Assembly (NCBI RefSeq): GCF_036195325.1
Contig: NZ_CP108101.1
Coordinates: 620,001 to 684,000, forward strand
Source: Streptomyces sp. NBC_00234
GTDB taxonomy: Bacteria > Actinomycetota > Actinomycetes > Streptomycetales > Streptomycetaceae
Reading direction: 5' to 3'
Length of the DNA: 64,000 nt
Below the pieces are notes generated by a model. That model had not been told where the DNA came from and did not search any database. It saw nothing but the letters and a program-made list of their open reading frames with translations. How positions within the stretch are numbered: position 1 is the first letter of the stretch; every line of letters begins with the position of its first letter. Below, piece by piece: positions 33,839 through 42,399 of this stretch. Both the position numbers and the translations under genes were made by a program.

Positions 33839-34855
33839 TCAGGAGACCGCCGAGGACTGGGCCTCGGCGCCCGCGCGGTAGAGACGGCGCAGGCGCACCA
33901 CGCCCAGGTCGTGCTGGTAGAGGTTCTCCCGCTGGTCGGCGTCGGCGGGCATGGCCTCCAGCATCACGCGGTCCTGCTCCAGGACGTCCCAGTGGCGCTT
34001 CTCGATCAGGGTCTTGTACAGGAAGCGCCACGTGTCCCGCTGCCAGTCCTGGACGCGGCGGTAGCGCCAGAAGAAGACACCGCTGCGCCGCTCGTCCACC
34101 GGACAGACCATGCCCACGATGCCGAACGGCCCGCCGGGGCCCGCCGACGGCGGATACGGGATGGAGAGGTCGACCCAGTCCACACCGGTGCGGCAGAGTT
34201 CGACCCAGTCGAAGTTGACGCCGCGCTGGTCGGTCTTCTCGAAGAAGTAGCCGCGCCCCGTCTCCCGGATGCGGAACTTCGCCGTGGTGTCCCCGTCGAA
34301 CATCGTGTGCGAGTCGTGGTGGAGGAACGCGCCGTGCATCGGGTCGAGGAGGTTCTCCACGGCGTAGCGCCACGGTGTGTCCCACTCGGCGTAGCACAGG
34401 AACGCCTCCACCTCGGGGTCCGTCAGCGGCTCGGGGAGCGTCAGCTCGGCGGGCTCGGGGTGCTCCTCGTCCCCGAAGTACGCGAGGATCGCGCCGGCGA
34501 CCTCGCGTACCGGCAGCGAGGTGACCAGCTTCTTGCCCTCCAGGCTGCAGCCCGGCAGCCCGGGGACGGAGGAGACCGTTCCGTCGGGCTCGACCTCGAC
34601 TCCGTGGTACCAGCAGGCGACGCGGTCGCCGAGGTGTTTGCCGAGCGAGAGCGGCGCGCCGCGGTGCGGGCAGCGGTCGGCGAGCATGGACAGGGCTCCG
34701 TCGGAGCGACGGAAGAGCAGCCACTGCTCGCCGAGGGCGGTCACCTTGCGCATCGCGCCGGGGGCCACGAAGTGCGAGGGGACGACCGGGTGCCACTGAT
34801 TGCGCAGCCCGGTGGCGTAGATGTGTTCGGCGGTGGCGGAGGACGACAGCGTCAT
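33839..34855 (-). CDS. Rieske non-heme iron oxygenase, catalytic subunit
   Basis: ATG 34855 gives 338 residues. The Rieske centre is CPHRGAPLS (Cys62, His64) and CWYHG (Cys81, His84). The mononuclear iron site is NLLDPMHGAFLHH with His174 and His179 and the bridging Asp171. The size and single-subunit form match vanillate demethylase/toluenesulfonate methyl-monooxygenase-type oxygenases rather than large-subunit dioxygenases. Electrons should come from the PDR/VanB-type reductase encoded upstream. It is the last gene of the 11-gene operon and begins 2 bp after the small 74-residue gene, implying coupled translation. Confidence 0.93.
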   Translation of the reverse strand: MTLSSSATAEHIYATGLRNQWHPVVPSHFVAPGAMRKVTALGEQWLLFRRSDGALSMLADRCPHRGAPLSLGKHLGDRVACWYHGVEVEPDGTVSSVPGLPGCSLEGKKLVTSLPVREVAGAILAYFGDEEHPEPAELTLPEPLTDPEVEAFLCYAEWDTPWRYAVENLLDPMHGAFLHHDSHTMFDGDTTAKFRIRETGRGYFFEKTDQRGVNFDWVELCRTGVDWVDLSIPYPPSAGPGGPFGIVGMVCPVDERRSGVFFWRYRRVQDWQRDTWRFLYKTLIEKRHWDVLEQDRVMLEAMPADADQRENLYQHDLGVVRLRRLYRAGAEAQSSAVS

Positions 34856-34857
34856 GG

Positions 34858-35082
34858 TCAGGCTCCCAGTCGGTTCATCTCGGCGCGGAAGGATTCCTCG
34901 GTCCACGGGGCGCCGTCGGCGGCGTGGACCTGACGGCTATTCAGTCCGCGTACCACGTCGGCCAGTTCGTGCCCCTCGTGGGTGAAGACCTCTTCGAGCG
35001 TGGCGGCGAGCTTGTACGCGTACGGGGTCGGCTCGTGCGTACGGGACTGGTGGACGTCCAGGTAGGGCCAGGTGTCGTTCAC
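34858..35082 (-). CDS. Small 74-residue protein between Rieske oxygenase and reductase
   Basis: GTG 35082 lies 8 nt after CCAGGAG. The product starts VNDTWPYLDVHQSRTHEPTP and contains a predicted helical stretch (YKLAATLEEVFTHEGHELADVVRGLN, quoted in part: LEEVFTHEGHELADVV) then NSRQVHAADGAPWTEESF. This last part looks like the recombinase-like helix-turn-helix segment that reads new sites. It has no cofactor motif. Its fixed place between oxygenase and reductase suggests a small structural or accessory protein of the oxygenase. No known counterpart in vanillate demethylase systems comes to mind. Confidence 0.72.
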   Translation of the reverse strand: MNDTWPYLDVHQSRTHEPTPYAYKLAATLEEVFTHEGHELADVVRGLNSRQVHAADGAPWTEESFRAEMNRLGA

Positions 35083-35114
35083 GGTGATGTCTCCTGGGAG
35101 TGCGGTCGAGGGGG

Positions 35115-36053
35115 TCACAGGTCGAGGACGAGCCGGCTGCGGGAGGCGCACCGCGAGACGCAGATCATCATCGTGGCGCCTGCCGCGCGCTCGGCGTCGC
35201 TGAGCAGGAAGTCGCGGTGGTCGGGGGTGCCGTCGAGGACCCGCGTCTCGCAGGAGCCGCAGATCCCATCGCGGCACGAGCTCTCCACGGTGAGCCCGGC
35301 GCCTTCCGCCGCGTCGAGGATGGAGGTGCCGGCGCCGACGGTGAGCGTCACTCCGGAGGACCGGAACTCGACCTCGAACTCCTCGTCCTCGCCGGTGCGT
35401 TCCACCACGGGTGCGGCGAACCGTTCCAGACGCAGACGGTCTCCCGAGCAGCGCTCCTCGACGGCGGTGAGCAGCGGTTCGGGGCCGCAGGAGTACACCA
35501 GCGTGCCGGGGGGCAGCGCGCCGAGCTCGGCGGCGAGGTCGATGTGGCCCTGCTCGTCCTGCGGGACGAACGTGACGTCGCCGCCGAGTGCGGCGAGTTC
35601 CGCGGTGAATGCCATGGAGGCGCGGCTCCTGCCGCCGTACACCATCCGCCAGGTGTCCCCCCGGCGGTCCGCCTCGCGGGCCATGGCCAGCAGCGGGGTG
35701 ATCCCGATGCCGCCTGCGACGAAGACGTAGCCGTCGGCGTCCTCCAACGCGAAGTGGTTGCGCGGTTCGGAGACGGTGACCTGCTGCCCGGGTCGCAGCT
35801 GGGTGTGCACGTACCGTGAACCGCCGCGCGAGGCGGGCTCGTTGAGCACGCCGATGCGGTAGACGTCGCCGGTGCGCGGGTCGCCGCACAGGCTGTACTG
35901 GCGGATCTGGCCGCCGACTTGGACGTCGAGGTGCGCGCCGGGGGTCCAGGCGGGCAGGGGTTTGCCCTCGGGATGAACCAGCTCGACGGACAGGACGCCC
36001 TCGGCCTCCCAGGTCATACGACGGACGGTCAGCCGCAGCGAGTGCTCGCTCAT
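35115..36053 (-). CDS. PDR/VanB-family oxidoreductase (FMN, NADH, 2Fe-2S)
   Basis: The 312-residue reductase starts at ATG 36053 behind AAGGAGG. Domains in order: flavin-binding (GQIRQYSLCGDP), NAD-binding (VFVAGGIGITPLLAM, VYSCGPEPLL), and a C-terminal plant-type ferredoxin with cysteines in SSCRDGICGSCETRVLDG and ICVSRC. Phthalate dioxygenase reductase and VanB have this layout. It moves electrons from NADH to the Rieske centre of the oxygenase encoded downstream. The complete domain set means no separate ferredoxin is needed. Confidence 0.94.
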   Translation of the reverse strand: MSEHSLRLTVRRMTWEAEGVLSVELVHPEGKPLPAWTPGAHLDVQVGGQIRQYSLCGDPRTGDVYRIGVLNEPASRGGSRYVHTQLRPGQQVTVSEPRNHFALEDADGYVFVAGGIGITPLLAMAREADRRGDTWRMVYGGRSRASMAFTAELAALGGDVTFVPQDEQGHIDLAAELGALPPGTLVYSCGPEPLLTAVEERCSGDRLRLERFAAPVVERTGEDEEFEVEFRSSGVTLTVGAGTSILDAAEGAGLTVESSCRDGICGSCETRVLDGTPDHRDFLLSDAERAAGATMMICVSRCASRSRLVLDL

Positions 36054-36093
36054 GGCCTCTTGCCTCCTTACCGGCAGTACGGGCGGGGCCGGG

Positions 36094-37722
36094 CTACTGG
36101 CCCGGGATCCTCACGGGCGGGGTGAACGGGGTCTTCATCGGGCCGAGTGCGCCGAGATCCACCTCGACGAGCGTCGGCCCGTCCGAGGCGAGGGCCTCGG
36201 AGAGCACCGGGCCTGCGTGCTCCTCGGCGAAGATGCGGGCGTAGGGCAGCCCGCATGCCTGCGCGAGAAGTCCGAAGTCCGGGGTGACGAGATCGACTCC
36301 GGAGCGGCGCTCGCTGTAGCGGTCCTGCATGTTGCGCAGGACGCCGTATCCGCCGTCGTTGAAGACGATCAGGGTCAGCCGGGGCCGCTCCTGGGCGAGT
36401 GTGAGGAGCTCGCCGAGGTGGACGGCGAGTCCGCCGTCCCCGGCGATGACCACGGTGGGCGCGCCGGGCCTGGCGAGCGCCGCGCCGATGCCCATGCCGA
36501 GCCCCTGCCCGATGCCGCCGCCGCGCGGGAAGATGTTGTCCCGGGGGTCGTACATCTCCAGCAGCCGGTTGCCCCAGCTGCTGGACGGGATGGTGACGTC
36601 GCGTGCCACGACGGCCTCGCGCGGCAGGGCGGCGCGGATGGCGTCGCAGATCGCGGCCTGCGGGCCGATGCCCGCGTGCAGGACCGCCCGGACCTCGGTG
36701 CGTACGGCGGCGACGCGGTCCGTCCAGCCGGTCTCCGCGGTTCCGGCGTACGGCAGCAGGCCGCCCAGGGTGCCGGCCGCGTCGCCGTGCAGGGTGTGGG
36801 TGGCCGGGTAGACCCGGGCCAGCGCGGCGGCGTCGACGTCGATCTGGATGTGCGCGCCGGGGAGCTCCAGCGTGTAGTCGGCGGTCTCGTTGGAGCGGAA
36901 GTGCGTGCCGATGGTGAGCAGGACGTCCGCGTCGGCGAGGAGGGCGCGCGCCGCGGGGGTGGTGGCGAAGTTGCCGACGACCTGCTCGTGGTCCTCGGGC
37001 ACGACGCCGCGCCCGGAGTTCGAGGTGAGAAGCCCCGCTCCGGTGGCCTCCAGGAGGCGGGTGAGCTCGTCGCGGGCGGTCGCCGCGCCGCCGCCGGCCC
37101 AGATCAGCGGACGGCGCGCCGAGGCCAGGAGGGCCCCGGCGGCTGCCAGTTCGTCCGCCGTGGGGGCCGGTGCCGTGGCGGGGGGCGAGGCCCCGGCGGG
37201 CTCGTCGGTCTGGGGGGCGTACTGGAGGTCGATCGGCCATTCCACGCTGGCGGGGCCGCCGGGTGCGGCGAGCGCCGACCGGGCCGCCTCGCGCAGGATC
37301 CGGCCCGCCTGCATGGCGTCCGGGACGCTTGCCGCGTAGGCGGAGACCGCGGTGAGCATGCCGAGCTGGTCCTTGGTCTCGTGGATGAACCCCCGTCCGC
37401 TGCCCAGGAATTCGCTCTCCACCTGCCCGGTGACGTGCAGCACGGAGCTGCCCGCGCTGAGCGCCTCGATCAGCGAGCCGGCCGCGTTGCCCGCGCCGGT
37501 ACCGGTGGAGGTCAGGGCGCAGCCGAGGGTGCCGCGGGCCCGGCCGTAGGCGTCGGCGGCGTTCACCGCGGATGCCTCGTGCCGGACGGGGACGAACCGC
37601 AGCTCACGGTCGACGGCCTCGACGAGCGGCAGGTTGTGCACGCTGACGATGCCGAAGACGGTGTCGATGCCGAGTTCGCGCAGGACGGCGACGAGGAGAT
37701 CGCCTCCGTTGTCGTGTCGCAT
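36094..37722 (-). CDS. Thiamine pyrophosphate-dependent enzyme (benzoylformate decarboxylase/acetolactate synthase fold)
   Basis: The 542-residue protein has all three domains of the family. The catalytic glutamate that activates TPP is Glu49 in VRHEASAVNAADAYGR, the central domain is GRRPLIWAGGGA, and the cofactor motif is IAGDGGLAVH...LIVFNDGGYG. Candidate reactions are decarboxylation of an aromatic or branched 2-oxo acid or a carboligation; the family alone does not decide. It is the eighth gene of the operon, beginning 9 bp after the first SDR. The placement in a ring-cleavage operon suggests it acts on a 2-oxo acid intermediate. Confidence 0.9.
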   Translation of the reverse strand: MRHDNGGDLLVAVLRELGIDTVFGIVSVHNLPLVEAVDRELRFVPVRHEASAVNAADAYGRARGTLGCALTSTGTGAGNAAGSLIEALSAGSSVLHVTGQVESEFLGSGRGFIHETKDQLGMLTAVSAYAASVPDAMQAGRILREAARSALAAPGGPASVEWPIDLQYAPQTDEPAGASPPATAPAPTADELAAAGALLASARRPLIWAGGGAATARDELTRLLEATGAGLLTSNSGRGVVPEDHEQVVGNFATTPAARALLADADVLLTIGTHFRSNETADYTLELPGAHIQIDVDAAALARVYPATHTLHGDAAGTLGGLLPYAGTAETGWTDRVAAVRTEVRAVLHAGIGPQAAICDAIRAALPREAVVARDVTIPSSSWGNRLLEMYDPRDNIFPRGGGIGQGLGMGIGAALARPGAPTVVIAGDGGLAVHLGELLTLAQERPRLTLIVFNDGGYGVLRNMQDRYSERRSGVDLVTPDFGLLAQACGLPYARIFAEEHAGPVLSEALASDGPTLVEVDLGALGPMKTPFTPPVRIPGQ

Positions 37723-37731
37723 GGTGTCTCC

Positions 37732-38520
37732 TCAGAGGATGGAGCGGCCGACGCCGCCGCAGACGTCGATGCTGGTGCCGGTGATGTAGGAGGCGCGGGG
37801 TGAGAGGAGGGCGAGGACGGCGTACGCGACCTCTTCGGCGCGGCCGAGGCGGCCGAGCGCGATGCCCCGGTCGGCGGCGAGTTCGGACTGCCATTCCTCG
37901 TACGTCGTACCGGAGTCGGCGGCGGCGTACCGCCGGGTCCACTGGCCGGTGTCGACGAGTCCGAGGCAGACGGAGTTGACCCGGATACCATCGGCGGCCA
38001 GTTCGATGGACAGGGACTTGGAGAGGTTGAGGATGCCCGCGCGGGCGGCGCTCGTGGTGATCAGCCGGGTCTCGGGCTGTTTGGCGAGGACCGCGTTGAT
38101 GTTGACGACACTGGCCGCGCCGGAGGCGGCGAGGTGGGGGCGCGCCGCCTGGAGGGGGTTCAGCACCCCGGCGAACTTGAGCTCCAGTTCGTCGCGCCAG
38201 TCCTCGGCGGTGGAGTCGTCGAGCCCCTTCATGCGTGACTGGCCCGCGTTGTTGACGAGTCCGTCGACGGAGCCGAACGTCTCGGCGGTACGGCGGACGA
38301 AGGCGCGTACGGCGTCGGCGTCGCGTACGTCGCAGACGTCGGTCAGCAGGCGGTCGCGGCCGGCGCCGAGGCCGGCTGCCGCCTTTGCGAGGCGGCCGGC
38401 GTCACGACCGCAGGTCGCGACGCGCGCTCCCTCGTCCAGCAGGGCGCGGACCGTGGCCAGGCCGACGCCCGAGCTGCCGCCGGTGACCAGGATGGTGCGG
38501 TCGGCGAGGCCCAGATCCAT
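37732..38520 (-). CDS. SDR-family protein with altered catalytic residues
   Basis: The 262-residue protein has a normal Rossmann start (ILVTGGSSGVGLATVRAL), NNAG and the C-terminal SDR pattern (SYITGTSIDVCGGVG). The catalytic tetrad is not normal: the YxxxK pair reads TTSAAR, with Thr156 and Arg160, and the serine site reads NINAV with Ala143. Asn90/91 of NNAG remain. It may be a non-catalytic partner, use different chemistry, or have a structural role. It is 9 bp from the TPP enzyme gene and 19 bp from the second SDR. Confidence 0.85.
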   Translation of the reverse strand: MDLGLADRTILVTGGSSGVGLATVRALLDEGARVATCGRDAGRLAKAAAGLGAGRDRLLTDVCDVRDADAVRAFVRRTAETFGSVDGLVNNAGQSRMKGLDDSTAEDWRDELELKFAGVLNPLQAARPHLAASGAASVVNINAVLAKQPETRLITTSAARAGILNLSKSLSIELAADGIRVNSVCLGLVDTGQWTRRYAAADSGTTYEEWQSELAADRGIALGRLGRAEEVAYAVLALLSPRASYITGTSIDVCGGVGRSIL

Positions 38521-38539
38521 AACTCGTGTCTCCTGGGGT

Positions 38540-39295
38540 TCAGTTCATGGTGAAGCCGCCGTTGACGGCGATCACCTGTCCGGTCAGATAGCGGGATTCC
38601 TCGGCCAGCAGAAAGGAGACGATTCCGGTGAGGTCGTCCGGCTGCTGGGGGCGGGAGATGGCCCGGTTCAAGCGGTAGAGGTCGTGGCGTTCGGCGGGCA
38701 CCGTCTCGGTCGCCTCGCACTCGGTGAGTCCGGGGGCGACCGCGTTCACGGTGATCCCCTTGTCGCCGAGCTCGCGCGCCATGGCCCGGGTGAGGGCGAT
38801 GACCGCCCCCTTGGAGGCGATGTAGTGGGCGAGGCGCGGGGAGCCGTACAGGGCGGCGTCCGAGGCGATGTTGACGATCCGGCCGGGTGCCGCGAAGAGC
38901 GGGTACAGGGCCTTCGAGACCAGCCAGGGGCTGCGGGCGTTGACCGCCATCAGCCGGTCCCACACCTCGACGTCGAGGTCCTGGAACTCCTTGCCGCCGA
39001 CGCCGTTGGCGAGGGCCGCGTTGTTGACCAGGCCGTACAGCGGTCCCAGTTCACGCACGGTGGCCGCCAGGGCGTCCACCGAAGCGGGGTCGGCGACGTC
39101 GCAGCGTACGAAGTGGGCGTCGATGCCCTCCGCGCACAGTTCCGCCGCGGCGCGCTCCCCCCGTTCCCGCTCCAGTTCGGCGACGACGACCCGGAAGCCG
39201 TCGGTGCCTGCCCGGCGGGCCATGGCCAGTCCGAGGCCACGGCCCGCACCGGTGACGACGACGGTGCGTACGTCGGCCGGGGGCTGGTCAGCCAC
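38540..39295 (-). CDS. Short-chain dehydrogenase/reductase (canonical)
   Basis: The 251-residue enzyme has the cofactor motif VVVTGAGRGLGLA, NNAA, catalytic Ser in NIASDAALYG and YIASK at the active site (HYIASKGAVIAL). It would oxidise an alcohol or cis-dihydrodiol or reduce a ketone with NAD(P). It overlaps the 3' end of the cupin gene (8 bp), so it is translationally coupled. In contrast to the SDR downstream of it, every catalytic residue is present. Confidence 0.92.
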   Translation of the reverse strand: MADQPPADVRTVVVTGAGRGLGLAMARRAGTDGFRVVVAELERERGERAAAELCAEGIDAHFVRCDVADPASVDALAATVRELGPLYGLVNNAALANGVGGKEFQDLDVEVWDRLMAVNARSPWLVSKALYPLFAAPGRIVNIASDAALYGSPRLAHYIASKGAVIALTRAMARELGDKGITVNAVAPGLTECEATETVPAERHDLYRLNRAISRPQQPDDLTGIVSFLLAEESRYLTGQVIAVNGGFTMN

Positions 39296-39809
39296 GGGTG
39301 ACGCCGTGCATCGGCGAGTATTCGGGGTAGGTCGGGACCTGCGGCTTCTGCGTCCCGATGACGACGCAGAACAGGGCGTCGGTGTCGCCCTCGTTCTTGA
39401 GGGAGCGGGTCACTCCGGCCGGGACGACGATCATGTCGCGGTAGCCCAGGGTGCGGAACTCGACCTCGTCGGGGCCGCGGTGGATGCCGACCTTGACCTC
39501 GCCCTCCAGCACGAAGAAGGCTTCCTCGACGTCGTGGTGGGTGTGGGCCGGGCCCTCGGCGCCGGGCGGCAGCAGCATGTTGGAGAAGGTGAACCCGCCG
39601 GACGAGAGGATGCGGCTGTCGCTCTCGTGGTTGCCGGTGGCGCCCGAACCGACGTACCGGATCTGGCCGCGGCGGAACTGCGCGCCGGCCTTCTCCTGGA
39701 AGGAGAGCGTGTCGAAGTCGGCCACCCGCGACGCCTTGGTCGCGATGAGGGAGTCGGTGTACGCGGACAGGTCGTCGCCGTTGTCGTACGCGGTGGTGGT
39801 CAGAGGCAT
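39288..39809 (-). CDS. Cupin-domain protein
   Basis: The 173-residue product has a single cupin barrel. Motif 1 is HTHHDVEEAFFVLEGEVKVG, with His-x-His, and Glu, and motif 2 is VPAGVTRSLKN, where the usual histidine is replaced. The first motif provides three metal ligands. Candidates are a small dioxygenase, isomerase or dehydratase acting on a pathway intermediate. The N-terminal 60 residues (LIATKASRVADFDTLSFQEK) are not recognised. It overlaps the canonical SDR gene and lies 10 bp from the hydrolase gene. Confidence 0.85.
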   Translation of the reverse strand: MPLTTTAYDNGDDLSAYTDSLIATKASRVADFDTLSFQEKAGAQFRRGQIRYVGSGATGNHESDSRILSSGGFTFSNMLLPPGAEGPAHTHHDVEEAFFVLEGEVKVGIHRGPDEVEFRTLGYRDMIVVPAGVTRSLKNEGDTDALFCVVIGTQKPQVPTYPEYSPMHGVTRG

Positions 39810-39819
39810 GGCAGAGCTC

Positions 39820-40611
39820 CTACTCGGGGATGGAGGCGGTGATGCGGAGGTGGGAGAGGATCCAGGCGTTGACGTGCCCGGGCTGCTCCTGATTGGCCAG
39901 GTGACCGGCGTCCTTGACGATCACGTAGGCGGTCTTGTGGATGGCCCCGGCGATGGCCTGGCTCGCCTCGATGCCGGTGACCCGGTCCTGTTCGCCGCAG
40001 AGCACGAGGGTGGGCGCGGCGATCGAGGAGAGTTCGGGACGCAGGTCGGCGCAGGCCATGGACTCGGCGGCGTACGCGTAACCAGGCAGCCGTACCGACG
40101 CGGCCATGTTCTCCACGACGGTGCGCACCAGGTGGTCCGGTGCGTCCGGTGAGACCAGGCGGGGGCCTCGGGCTTCGGCGAAGGCGCGCGGGCCGAGCTC
40201 GGCCAGATCGGTGGCGCGGGCCCGCATGCCCCGCGCCTTCTCCTCGTCCGTGCCCGAGCCGGGGCTGGAGTCGGCGACGATCAGCGAGGCGACGAGCTCC
40301 GGGTGCCTGGTGGCGAGCCGCAGCGCGATCACCCCGCCCCAGGAGACGCCGAGGACGTGCGCGGTCGTGGCACGCTCGCGGATGAGGGCGGCTGCCGCGT
40401 CCGCGAAGTCGTCGAGGGTGAGCGGCTCCTGGGGGTCGGCCGACTTGGCGTATCCCGGCGCGTCCCAGGCCACGACCCTTACGTACGAGGAGAGTTCGGC
40501 GAGCTGCGGGGCGAAGGCGGCCGAGGAGGAGCCGATGCCGTGGAGGCACAGCAGCAGGGGGCCCCGGTCACCGGCCTCCTCGACGTGGATCGAGGTGTCG
40601 GCGCCGCTCAC
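39820..40611 (-). CDS. Alpha/beta hydrolase, meta-cleavage product hydrolase type
   Basis: GTG 40611 gives 263 residues. Motifs are CLHGIGSSSAAF, VVAWDAPGYAKS, the nucleophile elbow GVSWGG (Ser90), the acid in LCGEQDRVTG and the histidine in DAGHLANQEQP. These fit C-C bond hydrolases of meta-cleavage pathways (BphD, HsaD, MhpC group). The start overlaps the stop of the aspartate-dehydrogenase-like gene by 4 nt (GTGA). With an extradiol dioxygenase two genes upstream, hydrolysis of a ring-fission product is the best guess, though other ester substrates remain possible. Confidence 0.85.
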   Translation of the reverse strand: MSGADTSIHVEEAGDRGPLLLCLHGIGSSSAAFAPQLAELSSYVRVVAWDAPGYAKSADPQEPLTLDDFADAAAALIRERATTAHVLGVSWGGVIALRLATRHPELVASLIVADSSPGSGTDEEKARGMRARATDLAELGPRAFAEARGPRLVSPDAPDHLVRTVVENMAASVRLPGYAYAAESMACADLRPELSSIAAPTLVLCGEQDRVTGIEASQAIAGAIHKTAYVIVKDAGHLANQEQPGHVNAWILSHLRITASIPE

Positions 40612-41405
40612 AGGATCTGCCCGGTCCGGCCGGCGAGCGCGGCGAGGCTGCGCAGGACGGCGTACGGCACCACCTGGCTGGTGGCGGGGTTGCCCGGATC
40701 GGGCAGGTGGGCGACCTCGAAGCGGTACGAACCGTACGCACCGGACGCCTCGATCACATGCCGGGTGTGGTGCGCCGCCGGGTCGGCGACGACCTGGACC
40801 CGCACAGCGTCCAGGTCGCCGACGGCCAGCGCGACCGACGCGGCCACGTTGGTGGACTTGGGGAAACTCACCGGGACGTCGCGCGCGGTGCCGGACATGA
40901 CCTCGACCGGACCGGTGGCCGTCCGCATGCGATGCAGCAACTCCTCTCCCATCCACGGCTGTTCGAGGGTGGAGGGGAGTTTGGTGGTGGTCAGCCGGAC
41001 CTCGGTCAGCGGCCCGAGCGAGCGGACCGCCTGGAGCAGGTCGAGACCGCCGACCGCGCCGCCGGTGAAGTACACCCGGCCAGGCCCGGCGGCGAGCAGC
41101 CGCTTGGCGAGTTCGTCGTCGGTCAGCGCGCCGGTGGAGGCGATCAGCAGATCGGTGCCGGACTCCAGCACCCGCGTGCCCCATTCCCGTACGACGCCCT
41201 GGCCTGCCGCCTCCACGATCAGGTCGCAGGCGTCCAGGGCTTCCTCGAAGGAGACCTGCCGGGCGGGCGCCGCCTCGCCGAGGGGACGGTTGTCGACGAC
41301 GCAGACCAGCTCCGCGCCCTGCACCCGTCCTTCGACGAGTGCGGTACCGACCACCCGGCCGATGGCGCCCCAGCCGACGACGCCTACTTTGCGTACGGTG
41401 CTCAT
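40608..41405 (-). CDS. Aspartate dehydrogenase-like NAD(P) oxidoreductase
   Basis: The 265-residue protein has the N-terminal cofactor site VGVVGWGAIGRVVG, the STGALTDDEL loop, GAVGGLDLL, and the conserved FPKSTNVAASVALA. DAVRVQVVADPAAHHTRHVIEASG also matches the NadX/AspDH family, whose active-site histidine and residues reduce iminoaspartate or oxidise aspartate. It overlaps both neighbours by ATGA or GTGA. AspDH in an aromatic operon is unusual: it could reduce an imine generated from a nitrogen-containing ring or recycle a nitrogen-bearing fragment. That proposal is inference. Confidence 0.85.
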   Translation of the reverse strand: MSTVRKVGVVGWGAIGRVVGTALVEGRVQGAELVCVVDNRPLGEAAPARQVSFEEALDACDLIVEAAGQGVVREWGTRVLESGTDLLIASTGALTDDELAKRLLAAGPGRVYFTGGAVGGLDLLQAVRSLGPLTEVRLTTTKLPSTLEQPWMGEELLHRMRTATGPVEVMSGTARDVPVSFPKSTNVAASVALAVGDLDAVRVQVVADPAAHHTRHVIEASGAYGSYRFEVAHLPDPGNPATSQVVPYAVLRSLAALAGRTGQIL

Positions 41406-42346
41406 GCGCCGACCTCCTGGATGTCGAGGGGAGCGAGCGGGCCGGGGTCCGGCGCGCCCGCCATGTGGCAGCGGATCTCCTTCGACGGCGGCCCCGCCGT
41501 CCCCCACAGGTCCGAGAGGTCCGGCACCCGACGCCACACACGGGCGATCCAGGCGTCCTCGACGATCTGGGCGACCTCGGAGGTGTACTCGCAGACCAGC
41601 CCGGAGGGGTCGGTGAAGTAGGAGAAGGTGTTGTTGCCCGGGCCGTGCCGGCCGGGGCCCCACTGGGGGGTGATGCCGTGGTGGCGCAGCCGTCCCAGGC
41701 CCCGCATGAAGTGGTCGACCGAGGTCATCTCGTACGCCACGTGGTTCAGCGAGGTCCACTCGGCCTGGTTGAAGGCGATGCAGTGGTGGTCGGCGTTGCA
41801 GCGCAGGAACGCCATCTGGTGTTCGGACCAGTCGGACACCCGGAGCCCGAGCACGTCGCAGTAGAAGGCGACGGCGGCGTCGATGTCGGTGGTGTTGAGC
41901 ACGGCGTGCGTCACCCCGACCGGGACCGCACCGTCCCGGCCGCGCGGGACGACCGCCTCGACCTGGGCGCTGATCTCGATGAGACGGCCCTCGGGGTCGG
42001 TGAACCGCAGCCCGTAGCCGCCGCCCGCCTGCTCCAGCGGACCGGGGCCGGCGACGGGGACGACGGAGCGTGCTTCGAGGCGCCGCGCCGCTTCGTCGAC
42101 CTCGGCGGGGGTGCCGACGGCGAAGGCGATCCGGCCGAGACCGACCCGGTCGCGTTCGGTGAGGTGGAGGACGTGGTGCTCGTCGCCCGTGCCGCGCAGC
42201 CAGCGGGCGCCGGTGTCGGACTCGACGGTCTCCAGACCCCAGACCTCTTCGTAGAAGTCGGCGGTCTCGGTGAAGGCCGGGGTGTGCAGCTCGACGTAGC
42301 GCAGTGAGCGGAGCCGGGCGATCGGACCGGGGGGTGCTTGGTGCAT
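41402..42346 (-). CDS. Type I extradiol ring-cleavage dioxygenase (VOC fold)
   Basis: The 314-residue protein has two VOC-type modules. The iron ligands are visible in the C-terminal half: His147 in VTHAVLNT, His202 in LNHVAYEM and Glu253 in VCEYTSE, in the spacing of BphC and catechol 2,3-dioxygenase, and FSYFTDPSG is the family signature. It should open a catecholic ring next to the hydroxyls with O2. The last 45 residues (WGTAGPPSKEIRCHMAGAP) extend beyond BphC. ATGA coupling to the AspDH-like gene places it as the second gene of the operon. Confidence 0.93.
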   Translation of the reverse strand: MHQAPPGPIARLRSLRYVELHTPAFTETADFYEEVWGLETVESDTGARWLRGTGDEHHVLHLTERDRVGLGRIAFAVGTPAEVDEAARRLEARSVVPVAGPGPLEQAGGGYGLRFTDPEGRLIEISAQVEAVVPRGRDGAVPVGVTHAVLNTTDIDAAVAFYCDVLGLRVSDWSEHQMAFLRCNADHHCIAFNQAEWTSLNHVAYEMTSVDHFMRGLGRLRHHGITPQWGPGRHGPGNNTFSYFTDPSGLVCEYTSEVAQIVEDAWIARVWRRVPDLSDLWGTAGPPSKEIRCHMAGAPDPGPLAPLDIQEVGA

Positions 42347-42399
42347 CGGTCTCTCCAGACGGGCGGACGTGCGGGTGTACGAGGGGGCGGGCGTGCGGG

